64,000 bases of DNA from NCBI GenBank assembly GCA_016946835.1, contig JACVTC010000080.1, positions 482,501 to 546,500 of the forward strand, written 5' to 3'. Below the pieces are notes generated by a model. It made no database searches. It was given only the letters and a program-made list of their open reading frames with translations, and was not told the origin of the DNA. Source of the stretch: Neocallimastix lanati (nom. inval.). Taxonomy: Eukaryota > Neocallimastigomycota > Neocallimastigomycetes > Neocallimastigales > Neocallimastigaceae. Positions 25,831 through 40,033 of the stretch are shown here, one piece after another. Each line of letters begins with the position of its first letter. Positions within the stretch are counted from its first letter, which is position 1. The translations under genes were made by a program, and so were the position numbers.

Positions 25831-28800
25831 TTAGTTTGGTTTACATTGATGATAGTATTGATTTGTTACAACACAAACACTACCTGAATTACAACAGGTT
25901 GGACCATTCCATCCTTCACCACCACATTGACCCCATACATTTGCACATTGAGTTGGTTCTGGAACTCTAGTGGTATTGGTAGTGGTAGTAGTTGTGGTGG
26001 TGGTGGTAGTAGTAGTAGTAGTGGTAGTGGTGGTAGTGGTGGTGGTAGTTGGTTGAAGAGATGTGGTAACGACTTCTTCATTATTTAAAATACCACACCA
26101 ATCATCATTTTCAATACCCCAGTTACCACTTTCATCGGTCATTATAATTTCAGCGTTAGCATTACTACAGCATGGATAACCAACTGCAATTGACCAACAT
26201 TGATCTACGGGTTCATTTGGAACTCTTACAATACCACACCAATCATCATTTTCAACACCCCATTCACCAGATTCATCATTCATTACAACTTGAGTGTAAG
26301 TGTTAGTACAACATGGATAACCAAATGCGATTGACCAACAAACATTTGGAGTTGGAACAATATCAATGGTTGTGGTGGTAGTAGTAGTTGTTATAATTGG
26401 TGGAGCAGTAGTAGTGATGGTGGTAGTAGTAGTAGTAGATGGAGAAGGAGTAGTTGTAGTTGTAGTGGTAGTGGTAGTGGTAGTGGTAGTGGTAGTGGTA
26501 GTGGTAGTGGTAGTGGTAGTAGTGGTGGTAGTGGTAGTGGTAGTAGCTGGTACTGAGGTAGTAACTTCTTCAAAGGCAGTAGTGGTTTCCTCTTCTGTAG
26601 TTATTTCTGTAGAAGTTTCTTCTAAAGCAGTTGTAGTAGAGGAAATAGCTTCAGTTGTAGTAACTTCCTTAGAATCTTTTTCAAAGATATATGGACCATC
26701 AGTGATATCAAGAGTATCGACTTCATAAGAAGTAATACTTAATTGAGATTTACCATTTTCTTTCTTGAAATCTAAAATACCAAAGGTTGAAGTGAAAGTT
26801 TGATTATAATAGTAAAGATAATCTTTATTTCCTTTGGTATTGTAAAGCTTACTACCAGTGGAACAATTAGCAGTAATATATAACGTTCCTTTTGGATTGT
26901 CGTAAACCTTACCTCTTTCAATTTCAGAAACTTTATACTTAAATTTATCTGTACTACTCTTATCATGATGAACGAATTGACTGGCAGAATACATATGATC
27001 ATGACCGTTAATAACAAGATCAAAATCATATTCATCAAACAATGGGGTTAACCACTTACGTAATTCAGTAACTCTGTATTCACTGGAATGCATAACACCA
27101 TTACTGTAGATATCATGATGGAATACAGCAATTCTCCAATCAGTATCTGGATAAGTAGAAGTGGCATTAGAAATGACATCTGAATAATCATCTTTAATAC
27201 CATAGTTAGATTCAAGCATAACAACAAGGGCATTATTATATTTGAAGAAATAGTTATAGCCTGGACTAAATTCTGATCTTTCTACCTTATAAGGGTTTGG
27301 ATTATTAAAGTGATATTTGAAGGAAGGAGAATAGGATTCATGATTACCAAGAGCAGTGGCAAATGGAACTTTTTGCATTAAACTTGGAAGTAAAAGAGCA
27401 GAATATTGCTTTTCTTGTCTAATAAGATCTTTTTTAATATCTTCGATTTTACTATTTTCATTACTTGGTGATTGACCAGAATCGGCATTATCACCAGCAG
27501 AAAGGATAAGACTAGGTCCATTTGCTTTTTCATAGGAATTATAAATAGTCATATTCCAATTGAAGGCATCATTTCTGAGACCTTCATCGTCAGAAAGAAC
27601 TTTATTAAGATGAAGTTCAGAGATGGCACCAGCAGAAGCACCAATTTGTGGGTCACCAAGGAAAATAAATCTAAAATTATCTGGACTTCTAGTTTCAAAT
27701 TCAATTGTTTCTTCCCAATTTCCATTCAAATTTCTTTGATAATAATAGATGGTATTACTTTTTAATCCAGTAACAGTAATATGATTACAATAATATTGGG
27801 TATCATTAATATTTTTACATTTAAAATTGATACCTCTTACTTCATCTTTTTCAGTTAAATCAGAAGTACTTCCGAAACGAATAAGAGGGTATTCATTTGA
27901 AATTGAATACCAACCAAAATTAAGTTTGGTTTCATCTTCACCTGGTATAACAGCTAAACGTTCAAAATTAGTAACATCAATATCATTTTTTGGACCCCAT
28001 TTAGAAATAAAACTAGTCCATTCATTTTTGGTTTCTTTAAATTTAACACGATCATTCCATCTTCCTAAACGATCTTTATAAGCACAATATGAATTATCAT
28101 CGAAAAGATACCTTTTAAATTAATTTAATTTATTAAAAATAATTATTTTAATAAATTAAAATAAGTTTCTAACAAAAATGAAAAAAAAAATATTTATATC
28201 AAATAAAAAAAAAAAAAATTAAAAATACTTACCAATTTGCTTCTTGATCAGATTCTGTTGGTTTAATAGAATCGTACTTACAACAATCATATCCTATTTA
28301 ATATTAATATTAATAAAGTAATAATATTATTAAATTATTTTTTTTTTTTTTTTAATTTATACAAGTAATTTTTTCTAGCTCTAACAATAATAATAAAAAT
28401 TAAATAACAATATATTAAATTAATAATTTAATTTCTTTTTTTTTTTACCTTTAGGTTTTGCCCAACAACCAATAGAAAATTTCTCTTGTTTGGTAGGTAC
28501 ACCACAAAGTCTATTATTTTCGATAGCATATTTTCCATGAGAATTTTCTTTTACAATTGTTAAATTACCTCCTTCACAACTTTAATGAATTTAATAAAAA
28601 AAATATATTATAAACATATATATTACATATGTTTTTTTTTTTTTTTTTTTTTTTTTTAAATAATAATTAATATATATATATATATTAATAAAAAATATAA
28701 TAATTATAATATAAAATAATATATATTAATTTATTTTATATGATATTTTACCATGGTGTTAAATTACTTCTTTTCAATGACCAACAACTTCCTAAATATT

Positions 28801-29477
28801 CAAGACCACACCATTTACCATTTTCAATACCCCTATAGTTTGTAATATTATAAAAGGAAAGAAAAAATTATAATTAGAAATTTTTTAATATAAATTAATA
28901 TAATTTTTGTTTAAAGAAGAAAAAAAAATTAAATACTTACCATGTTCCACTTTGGTCAGTTGATGAAACTTTAGTATCTTTATTTTTACAGCTATACACA
29001 TATAAATATTTAAATATATAAAGTATATATTTTTTTTTTAATATATATGTAAATTTACTTTTAAATAAAAAAAAATTTTTTTTTTTTATTTCTTTTATAA
29101 TATATATACCATGGATATCCAAATTCTTCTGACCAGCAAATTGGTTCAGTTTCAAATTGATTAAGACCACAAAAGCTATTATTTTCATATCCCCTTCATT
29201 ATATAAATCAATTTTAATATTAATCATATATACATATAAAATATTATATATTTTTTAATTTTATTATTTTCAACTTAATATATAATTCATCTTAAATACT
29301 AATACAATTATTATCATTATTATTATTATTTCTTACCATGAACCTGTTGCATCATATGTAATAGGTTTCTGTTCAGTATTTTCACAACTTTAATCAATAA
29401 TTCAAAATTAATATTTCAAAAAATTTAAAATTATTAGTATTAAAGTTTCATATTTTTTTTATTAATTATTATTATTA

Positions 29478-29521
<44 letters not shown>

Positions 29522-29609
29522 ATGGGTAACCGTATTTTTTAGACCAGCATTCAGCCTTTACATAGGTTGTTAATAATGATAAAACTAATCCTAATGTAAT
29601 TCTTCTCAT
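25831..29609 (-). CDS. Secreted dockerin / metallophosphoesterase / dockerin / CBM1 protein, paralogue 3 (942 aa)
   Basis: Eight exons: 29521-29609, 29337-29387, 29110-29193, 28941-28991, 28752-28832, 28449-28579, 28233-28293, 25831-28111. The frame closes at 2829 nt. The signal peptide is MRRITLGLVLSLLTTYVKA. N-terminal dockerins: CWSKKYGYPCC, CWSEEFGYPCC, CWSLKRSNLTPCC, then the degenerate CWAKPKGYDCC..YCAY. In the third dockerin the usual intron at the Trp codon is absent and Trp is replaced by Tyr (HGKYAIEN), so exon 6 is a fused exon. Motifs GDPQ (D336), GDNAD, GNHE, FHHD and GHDH are all present. A very long Thr-rich linker (more than 30 Thr in a row) precedes two C-terminal dockerins (CWSIAFGYPCC, CWSIAVGYPCC). 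A second Thr linker and a canonical CBM1 (GQCGG..WNGPTCC..YYHQC) follow. Longest of the five; predicted as a cellulosome-docked, cellulose-binding phosphoesterase. Confidence 0.93.
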
Positions 29610-30289
29610 TTTGAAATTTTTTTTTTTATGTTTTAATTTATATATTTTTTATATTTTGTTTTAAATAATTTTATTTGCTAGATATTATTATTAATTAAGT
29701 TTTAGATTTTGTTTTTCTTTTATTCTTTATTATTTCTTTTGAAATTTAATTATTTTAAAATTCATAAATCGAAATTTATATATTATATATTATAATATTT
29801 TTCTTTTTCAATTTCTAATTGAATATAATTATATTATTTTATATAATTTTGGTTTTATTTTTTAACTTTTTTTGTTTGCTTGTTTTCTTTTATACTTTAT
29901 AATTTTAAAAATTTTATTATTTAATTTACTAGTGATATATTATAATATATTACTAAATTTAAAAAAAAAATACTTCAATATTTTTTTTTATTAATTTATT
30001 TATTACTAGCAAGTATTATTAATTAATCTTCAAGATTTATAATACCTAGTATTATAATATCTAGTATTATTAAATCTATATATAATGTAAAAATTATCAA
30101 AATTTTTCTTTTTGAAAAAAAAATTTTAGCACCTTTTTTTTTTATTTATATATCTTTCTAATTATAAAAAAAAAAATAACAATAATAATATAGTAATAGT
30201 AACGTAATAGTTAGGATTACAATTAAAAAATATATATATTAATAAATGTAATATTTCCATAATTATTAATAAATCTATTAATAAACTAA

Positions 30290-30321
<32 letters not shown>

Positions 30322-30892
30322 TAAATTAAAAAAATTTTTAATGTCATTATTATTTTTCCTTTGTTAAAAATTTTTATTTTCTTTTTTTTTTTATTAGAAA
30401 ATTTTCTTTTTCCAAAGACCATTTCTTTAATATATACGTTACACTAACACTAATTTTGTATTTAAACAATATATTATAGAACTTTTTTTTTAATTAATTT
30501 TTAATATAAAAAAAGAACTTAATTTAATCCGTTACACAAGTGATCATAAAATATTTTTTTATTTTTAACATGTGTAAATGTCAAATACATTGAAATAGAT
30601 TGACATCTTTATATCAAAATTTGAAATGTTAAAATATTACTAAAAATACTTGATAGAAAATTTTTATTTTTTTTTGTTTTAGTATTAATAGTATTAAACA
30701 TATTTATATATATAAATTTCTCTAAGAATAAACAATATTTTAAAGAAAAAAAGCATAAATAATTAATATCAATGTTTATTTATTTATTATTATTAATATT
30801 ATTTATTATTTATTATTTATTATTTATTATTTATTATTTATTATTTATTATTTATTATTTATTATTTATTATTTATTATCATTATTATTATT

Positions 30893-30931
<39 letters not shown>

Positions 30932-33465
30932 TAATATTATTTAATATTAAATTATATTATTATTAAAAAAAAAATTATTTTTACCCTTTTTCACAATTAA
31001 TAAATTCTTAATGTTTATTATTATTTTTTTTTTTTTAAATATTTAATTTAAAATTTCAAATTTTATAAATTTGAAAAAAAATAATGAGTAACACTTTATA
31101 GTCAAAATATTTATAAAAAATGATTTTTATATAATAAAATTCTAATAATTTTGAAATTAAAAATTAAAATAATTAATAACTTTATTTACTAATATTTTTT
31201 TTCTGTTTTTTTTTTTTTTAGCAACAGTATAATTTTGTAATAATAATATTAAAAAATAGAATATATAAAAATAAAAAGAAAAATAGTTAATTAGTTAATT
31301 ACATTAAATCTACATACGTACATACAAAAAATAGACAATAACAAATAAAATAATAAATAATTTAAAATTACATAAAAATTCTATTATTTTGATTTTTTAA
31401 ATTTCCATTAAATTTACCTTGAATGAGTTAATAATTTAAACTTCATTTTATAAAATTAAATATAATAATAAAAAATAAAAATAAAAAATAAAAAAAATAA
31501 AAAAAATTAAAAAAATTAAAAAATAAAAGATAAAAAACAATTAAAATAAATGAATAATTCTTTATTTAAAATTTTATTTTATATAAAAGATAAATTTATA
31601 TATTATTAGTAGATGTGGATAATGTAATTTATATATATATACATATATATACAAGATTTATTTTTTAATGAATAAATAAAAAATTATACATCTCAATTCA
31701 AATTATAAAAATTAAATAATTAGAAATAAATAGAATTGGTCTAGAAACTTGAAAACTTATTTTTACACCAAGTCTAAATGTACACTATTTATTATCATTG
31801 TTTAATTTATTTTATTTAATATATATATATAATATATATATATAATCAATAGTATTATTTATTAATTTATGAGATTAAAAAAAAAAAAAAAAAACATTTT
31901 TTTTATGGACCGTTATATTATTCTTTCTCTACCGCTTATTAATAAATATTAATTCAATTATTAATTATAATATAAATAATAATATTAATATTTATTATTT
32001 AATTTAAAAATTGAATATTATTTAAAAAAGAAAAAATGAAATTTATAATTACCTATTGTTTTTGTTCTTTATTTATTATAAATAGAGAAAAAATGAAAAA
32101 AAAATAAGGTACTCTCATCCTTTTTTTTTTTTATATTATTATTCAGTAAATTTTTTTGTTTTATATAACTGAAGTTATATATATATATAACTGCAATTAT
32201 TGAGAACTTTTAACTTTATTTATCTATTCATTTATTAATTACATGAATATTTTTTTTATAAAAAAAATAAAATTAATATAAAAGAAAAAAAGAATAAATA
32301 TTATTTGTCCAATTAGATCATAATAATATTTAAAATAGTAATGTGAAATAAAAAGTAATATTCAAAATAAAGTGTATAAATAAATTCAGAAAAAAAAAAA
32401 AAAAAAGTTCATAGGCAACGAACCTACAAGTTATAAAATTTCTATTTTAAAAGAAATTCTTAATCCGGGTTAGGGTTTGAATGGTCTATATCTGAAAAAA
32501 AATTATGGTTTACTCCTTCGGAGGTACCGGACCTGTCTTAATATTATTCCAATAATATATATGTATTAAGATATATTTTTTTTTTTAATTTAAAATTTAA
32601 TTTATTTCCTTTTATGGAATGATAATGAATTAAAATTTTAAATTAGCAAATATTTTAATGTAATTTTTTATTTTATATTTTTGATAAAGTACGAAGTTCA
32701 GGTTCGGTTCTTTTAAAATGGGGGATATAATTTATTATAAAAATTATTTTATTTAAATTTTATTTATTTAGAATTATTTAAAATATAAACTAACATTTAT
32801 TCCTAAAACTAATATTTATTTTCATATCTTGATCTCAAGAATTACTATAATCTACTATTTCTTAAACATATTTTCAAGTATTTTTCTCTTTTATAATTAT
32901 TTACTATAATAAAGTTTTCCTATATTAAAGTTATAAATATTAATTTATTTTCATTAATGGTTAAATTAAATAATAAAAATATATAAATTATTTTCTAATA
33001 TAAATACAAATAAAAACTAGATTAATACATAAATTTATGCTTTTACACCATTTATTAATTAACATAAATTTATTATTAATTAAAGTTTTTATTTCTATTT
33101 CATATTCATTTTGTATAAATTTAAAACATGTCATATTTATTTATTAATACAAAAACATAAAACAATTTTCATGGATATATATATATATATATATATTTAA
33201 AAGACAATTAAAAACAAAAAAATTAAGATATTAATTCTGCAGAATGTTAAGTTATATAGAAGTTTGGTAATTTAATTTTGGTAATAATTATTCTCCAATT
33301 TTCAATAATTATAATTAAAAGTAATATTTATATATTTTATTTTACACAGTTTAAATGTAAATAATATACTTTGTTATATATATATATATAACATTTTTTT
33401 TATGTTAAAGAGTTTTTATTTATAAATATTCTTTTTATTATTTAATATTATTATTATTATTTTTT

Positions 33466-33505
<40 letters not shown>

Positions 33506-33690
33506 AATATTTAATAGAAAATATTAATGATTATGTATGTAAATATATTAAATTTTAATATATATATGTATATATTATAATTTTAAATTTTATAATATTA
33601 TTTTATAATATTCATTCTTATTTTAATTATTTGAATATTTATTCGAACATTGTAATAATTTTTTTTTTTTTTTTTTTTGTTTTGTTTTGT

Positions 33691-33723
<33 letters not shown>

Positions 33724-34100
33724 TAAAATAACATTACTTTTATATATATTAATATTTATTTATATAAATATATAATCATTTAAAAGTAATATTATTAATA
33801 TATATTTTTATAAAATTTAACTAATTATTTATTGTTTTCAAATATATATAAATAATTTATATATTTATATATATATAATAATTTTTGGTTGTAGATCAAT
33901 ATTATTAAAATATGTAATCAAATTTATATAATTTTAATTTTTAATTTTATATATAAAAGATTTTATGATACTTTTATTTTTAGTCATTTAGTATATATAA
34001 TTTTTATTATTATTGTTATTATTATTATTATTGATTATCGGAATTATATATATCATGACATATTAATTATATTTTGAATTTATTTTAATGTTTTTATTTA
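29610..34100. other. AT-rich intergenic region upstream of paralogue 3
   Basis: No supported gene. TTACAC words occur at about 30437 and 30533 (cgttacactaac, cgttacacaag), 0.8-0.9 kb upstream of the 29609 start. Heptamer TTATTTA repeats lie at 30790-30885 and (ATT)n near 30905-30930. Poly-T tracts and GTTTT repeats lie near 33680-33720, and an (ATT)n tract at 34005-34032. A small GC-richer island at 32405-32730 is described separately. Confidence 0.6.
32405..32730. other. Small GC-richer island with hairpin potential, unidentified
   Basis: It contains gttcataggcaacgaaccta, taatccgggttagggtttga, ctccttcggaggtaccggac and aagttcaggttcggttcttt. CTCC-TTC-GGAG can form a tight hairpin, and AGGT-ACCGG-ACCT a second. 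CGAACCT (about 32418) and AGGTTCG (about 32699) are inverted copies about 280 bp apart. I tried to fold a tRNA and could not complete the cloverleaf. No open frame is seen. Confidence 0.35.
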
Positions 34101-36628
34101 TTATAAACATTGTGAATAATATGGATTAACAAAGGTACAATATGTTCCTTCAACACAGCAATTCGGTCCAGCCCAATTCATACCACCACATTGATCCCAT
34201 TTATTTGAGCATTGAGTTGGCTCTGGAGTTTTAGTAGTAGTAGTAGTAGTGGTGGTAGTTGTTTTAGTGGTAGTGGTGGTAGTGGTGGTAGTAGTGGTCG
34301 TTCTTCTAGTTGTAGTGGTTGTGATATTAGTATTCTTAGGTAAACCACACCAATCATTATTTTCTATAGCCCAAGCATTACCATTATCATCAATTTGTTC
34401 AACTTTTCTATTCGTATCAGAGCAACATGGGTAACCTTGTTCTTCTGCCCAACAGCTTTCTTTTTTATTAATAATACCGCACCAATCACCATTCTCAACA
34501 CCCCAATCACCTTGTTCATCAGTTGTTATAACAGCGGTATTCTCATTACTACAACATGGATAATCTGGTAAAGACCAACAAGTAGTTTTAGGTACTTCTT
34601 TAGCATCTTTTTCAAAAATATAAGGACCATCAGTAACTTTGTAGGTATCTACTTCATAAGAGGTAATACTTAATTGAAGTTTTCCATTTTCATTTTTAAA
34701 ATCTAATAAACCAAAAGTTGAAGTAAACGTTTGATTAGAGAAATAAATAAAATCTTTTGGATCCCCAACATCGTAAAGCTTACTGCCAGTTGAGCAATTT
34801 GCAGTAATAAACATTGTACCATTGGGATCTTTATAAATTTTATTTTTTTCAATTTTTTCAAATTTATAAATATTATTATTATTTCCATAAGTAATAAAAT
34901 GACTGGCAGAATACATATGATCATGACCATTAATAACTAGATCAAAATTAAATTTATCAAATAATGGAGTTAACCATTGACGTAATTCTTGAACACGACC
35001 TTCTTCTGAATGGATGTAACCATCACTAAAAATATCATGATGAAACAAAGCAATTCTCCAATCAACATCAGGATAAGCGTCATTAGCCATATTCATTACA
35101 GTTGTATATATTTCTTCATTTCCATAATTAGATTCGAGAACAACAATAAGGACATTATTATGTTTAAAGTAATAGTTGTAACCAGGTGTAATACTTGTGT
35201 AATTATATCCTGGAATTTGATTTTCACTCTCTACCTTATATGAATTTGGAGTATTAAAATGATATCTATATGTAGCAGTATAAGATTCATGATTACCAAC
35301 AGCAGGAACAAATGGAACTTTTTGCATTAATTCTGGAAGTAATAAAGATGAATATTCTTTTTCTTGTCTGAGAAGATCAGTGGACATTTTACTAATATTA
35401 CTAATATTATCTAAAATATCACCATTACTTGGCGTTTCACCAGAATCAGCATTATCACCAGCGGATAAAATAAGACTAGCTTCATTTGCTTTTGAATAAG
35501 AATTGAATATAGTCATATTCCAATTAAAAGCATCGTTTCTAAGACCTTCATCATCACTAAATTGTTTACGATTACCAATTGAATAACTACCACGAGATGA
35601 ACCAATTTGTGGATCACCAAGAAAAACAAATCTGAAATTTTCTGGGTCTTTAGTTTTAAATTCAATTGTCTCTTCCCAAGTTCCATCTAAATTTCTTTTG
35701 TAATAATAAATAGAATTTGGTTTTAAACCAGTAACTGAAACTTGATTACAATAATATTGGACACCATTAATTGCTTTACATTCATAATTATCACCTTTAA
35801 CTTCATCTTCTTCAGTTAATTCCTTAGTAGTACCAAAACGAATGAGAGGATATTCTGTAGTAGTTGAATACCAACCAAAATTAAGTTGAGATTCATCTTT
35901 TCCAGGTAAAACAGATAAACGTTTAAAATTACCAACATCTATTTCTTTACCTTCACCCCATTTTGATTTGAAATCATTCCATTGCTCTCTTGTTTCATCA
36001 TATCTTTCCCGATCATTAAATTTTGGTTCACCTGTTCTGTATGCACAATAGCTTCCATCAGGAAATTTATACCTAAAATTAAATTTTTATTCATATATAT
36101 TATTATTATAAATTATTATTATTATAAATTATAATTATTATAAATTATTATTATTATTATTATTAATTAATGATTGCATAAATTAAATTAATAATAATAT
36201 ATTTATTTATATATTTACCATTCACCTTCAACAGCAGATTCATAATTATTAGGAATAGATTCATATTTGCAGCATTTATAACCTGGAAAATTAAATATAT
36301 ATAAAACCAAAATTAGGAAAAACTCTTAAAAGTTATAATATATGTATATTATAAATACCAAAAAGTTTTCCCCAGCAATTATCTTTTGTAGAATTATCAT
36401 CCATTTCTTGTGTAACGGGAATTCCACAACGTATACCATTTTCTTCAGACCTATGAAGATATTTAAATACAATTTATTTTTTAGAATTCAAATATATATA
36501 ACTTTATTCACAATAAGAAGAATAACATACCAGTAATAATCTCCAAATTTTTCAACAATTTCTAAATTTCTTCCTCTACAACTATTTATTAAAAAAAATT
36601 TTTTTAAATTAGATATTATACGATGTAG

Positions 36629-36660
<32 letters not shown>

Positions 36661-36810
36661 TTCACTTAATATCTATATAAATATATATAGATATAGTTAT
36701 ATTAAAATATTGTACCATTCATAATTATATGATTCAGACCAACAACTTGATTCTGCTTTAACATAAAGTGTTAATAATGATAAAAATAATCCTGTAGTTA
36801 ACTTTCTCAT
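34101..36810 (-). CDS. Secreted dockerin / metallophosphoesterase / dockerin / CBM1 protein, paralogue 4 (757 aa)
   Basis: Five exons: 36716-36810, 36531-36581, 36359-36450, 36219-36282, 34101-36072. The frame closes at 2274 nt. The signal peptide is MRKLTTGLFLSLLTLYVKA. It has only two N-terminal dockerins: one of the WSEENG type (CWSESYNYECC) and the degenerate juxta-catalytic one (CWGKLFGYKCC..YCAY). The metallophosphoesterase motifs are GDPQIGSS, GDNADSG, VGNHES, FHHDIFS and NGHDHMY. Two different C-terminal dockerins (CWSLPDYPCC, CWAEEQGYPCC), a Thr linker and a CBM1 (DQCGG..WAGPNCC..YYSQC) follow. The N-terminal beta domain shares RYDETREQWNDFKSKWGEGK exactly with paralogue 5, pointing to recent duplication of that pair. 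Relative to paralogue 5 it lacks the first two dockerins. Shortest member, with the fewest introns. Confidence 0.93.
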
Positions 36811-37562
36811 TTTAATTTTTTCTAATAAAAATACTTATTTAATTTCTTATATATATTAAAATTAATTTAATGTATTAGTGTAATTAATAATAATAAAATG
36901 ATAATTATATTAAATTATTATATTATTATTAGTATATTTTATTTCATTTAATTACATTATAACTGTAAATATATAACGAATATATTAATTATTTTTTTTT
37001 CTTCTTAGTATTTATTTTAAATTTTAAATTTTATTTAATTTTTTATTTTATTTTTTTTTTTTTATTATATATATTATTGGTTTGTATTTCGGTGTTTTTA
37101 TTTTTATTTTTGTTTTGTATTTTATATTTTAATTTTTATTTTTGTTTTATATTTTATATTTTTATTTTTATTTTTGTTTTATATTTCTTATTTTGTTTAA
37201 ATTAATTTAAATTAATTTATATATAATTTAATTCTTTTAAATAATTAATAATTAAAATAATCTTTCAAAGATACTAAATTAATTATTAATTTATTTATGA
37301 TTAATTATGTTATTGTATTTATTTAAATATTAATAAATATTTTTGAATTACTAAATGTATTCTATTTAATTTATTTAATATTTAAATATTATTAAAACTA
37401 GTATTATTTTTTTTAATTCTCTATATTAATTCTAGTTTATAATTATTTTTAATAAATTACTAATTAAGTATTTTATTAATAATTATATTAATTACAATAA
37501 CGTTTTAATTATATATATAATAATAATATAAAAAAGATATTTATAAATATTTTTTTAAAATA

Positions 37563-37599
<37 letters not shown>

Positions 37600-39048
37600 A
37601 AAAGATGTATATATATATTATTTTTTAATATATAAATTTAAAACTTTTTTTTAAAAAAAAAAAAATTGAAATTATAATAAATATAATATATATTAGAAAG
37701 AAATTTAATCAAAATATCAAAATATATACATATAAAATATATATATATAATTAATAAATTAAAAGTATAAAAATCATTTTTAATATAGTATTTCAAAAAA
37801 AAAAAAAAAAAAGTAAAATAAATAAATAAAGATAAAACCTATTAAACAAATATATAAAATAAAGTAAAATAAAAACCTAAATACATATATATTAAAAAAT
37901 GTCTATAATATTATTATAAATTTATTTAATATAAATTTATAATAATATCTAGATAATCGTAGTACAAGTTTTAAAATTTTTAAAATTTATCTTTTTATAT
38001 TCATATAGAAAATTTTGAAATATTATTAATAGATAAAACGAAATTTTTGTTGATAAATGCAATATAAAAAAAATATATATATCATATAATTTTAATTAAA
38101 AAAATAAATAAATAAATAAATAAATAAATTATAAATAAACTTTATTAAATAATAATTTAGTTTACACATATTTCACATTATGTCATTCTATATATTTATG
38201 ACATCTTATTATCATAGAAATATAACTCTTTAAAAAAAAAAAAAAAATTAGTATATAAATTATTTAGTATAAATTAGTATATAAATTATTTATTTTTAAA
38301 TAATATATTTATCATTAAAATAACATATTAAAATAACACTTCATTATTTTACTAATACTTATTTAATAAATGATAATATATTAAAATCTTGATGAATTAC
38401 TAGGAAGAATACTAAAGATACTTGTCTCCCTTTCATGATGAATATTACATCACATAAAAAATTATATTAATTTATTTACTTCCAACATTCCTTAAAAAAA
38501 ATAGAAAATTCATATAACTATCTAGTAATCTAGTAATTCTAATGAGTAATTTTTTTGTAACCAGAACCTTATCTATTATAATTTTAATTCCCTTCTATTA
38601 TATTTATATTTATTTTATGAATAATTAATTAATATGATGATTATTCATTTATTTCTATCCCAATTTTTATTTCTTTTTTTATGATCAACATTATATAATT
38701 ATTTTAGATTAATTAATAGTATCAATAAAGTGAAAAAATAAAAAAATAAAAAAAAAAAAAAAAAAATACATTAAATATTTGATAATTAGTATCTAAAGTA
38801 TTTTTAACATTTCTAATTTGATAATAAATTGACATTCAATTATTTAAAATGAATATGAATAATAATCATATTTTTTTTTCTAAATACTTTATTATTAATA
38901 TTATTTTTATACTTTTTTTGATTATATCAAATTTATATATATTATATTTAATTATATTATTATTGTATTTTACTATAATAAACTTCTAATAAATTTATTA
39001 TATATTATAAAACTTTATATTTTTTTTTTAATTTATTCTTATAATTTT

Positions 39049-39087
<39 letters not shown>

Positions 39088-39839
39088 TTTTTTATTATTA
39101 CTTTAATTATTTAATTATTTAATTATTTTATTATTTTTTTTTATTATTGAATTATTTTTTTTTTTTTTTATTTTTTTTTTTATTTTTTTTTTAAATTATT
39201 ATTTTTTTATTTATTTTTTTTTTTTTTTAATTATTTTTTTTTATTTTTATTTTTATTTTTATTATTTTTTTTTTTCAATTGAACATCATAAAATGATTTT
39301 TTGTTTGAATTTTTATAATATTCATTTTGATAATAAATTTATATTATTTAATTCATTTTTAATTAATTAACTAATTAATTGATATATAAATTATAATTAG
39401 TTCTTCTTTTAAATATGAAATATGATTTAAAACTTTATATATTATAATTTAATATAATTATTATTAAAATTATTATACCTTTTTTTTTTTTTTTTTTTAC
39501 AAAAAAACAAAACAAAATTAACGTATGATTTTTATTGTTTTTTTACTATAATTTCATTACAATTAAATATTTATACAGATATATAATTAATTTTATTACA
39601 TTAAAAAAAAAAAAATTTTTTTTTATATATTAATATATATATTTTTAATTATTTTTTCAAATTTTTTTTTTTTTTTATTTTTTTATTAATATTAGTTTTA
39701 ATAATTTATTTATTATATGATTTGAATGATTATTTCATTATTTTTAATATTTAAATTTTTTTAATTAAATAAAAAAAAAATGAAATAAAATAAAAAAAAA
39801 AGTAATGATAATATAAAGGATTTAATTCCTTATATAAAA
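36811..39839. other. AT-rich intergenic region upstream of paralogue 4
   Basis: No supported gene. A poly-A run (37567-37597), ATTT arrays (39050-39090), ATTT/poly-T mixtures (39150-39270) and an AAAT array near 38100-38127 are present. The stretch 38390-38700 is slightly less repetitive but has stops in all frames I followed. Confidence 0.6.
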
Positions 39840-40033
39840 TCAATTAGTAAAGCCTAATGAACCATTCCGTGGAATACTACCGCATGAAATATCACTGAAT
39901 TGATTATACAATAGTTCACAATTTTATGTGCTTTGATAATTTAAAGGAAGTTATAGTGGCGATAGTTCTTCTTTTATTGGTAGAAAATTTAATACTACGT
40001 CACTAGATGGTGGTAGTGGTAATAAATAGAGTA
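39840..40033. other. Non-repetitive segment directly 3' of paralogue 5
   Basis: It is richer in G+C than the flank. Just after the stop at 40034, the minus strand reads ACCACTACCACC before a stop, like a leftover Thr-linker (ITTTTI-type) sequence. The next ~150 bp has stops and no CBM1 signature. This is where the paralogues with a CBM1 would encode their linker and CBM1. Confidence 0.4.

Noticed and set aside
26366-26728. Poly-Val plus-strand frame
   Set aside because: Antisense shadow of the Thr linker and dockerin region of paralogue 3. The same applies to 7161-7376, 16646-16921, 16776-17000 and 34249-34434.
25831-27729. Starting the phosphoesterase proteins at internal TTG/ATG codons
   Set aside because: The frames continue upstream without a stop into the beta domain and, through splice sites, into dockerins and a signal peptide.
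27827-28081. 84-aa plus-strand frame
   Set aside because: Antisense of the N-terminal beta domain of paralogue 3, whose sense frame is continuous and conserved in all five paralogues.
32460-32560. Possible tRNA (cgggttagggtttgaat, T-arm-like)
   Set aside because: No acceptor, D-arm or anticodon arm could be paired around it.
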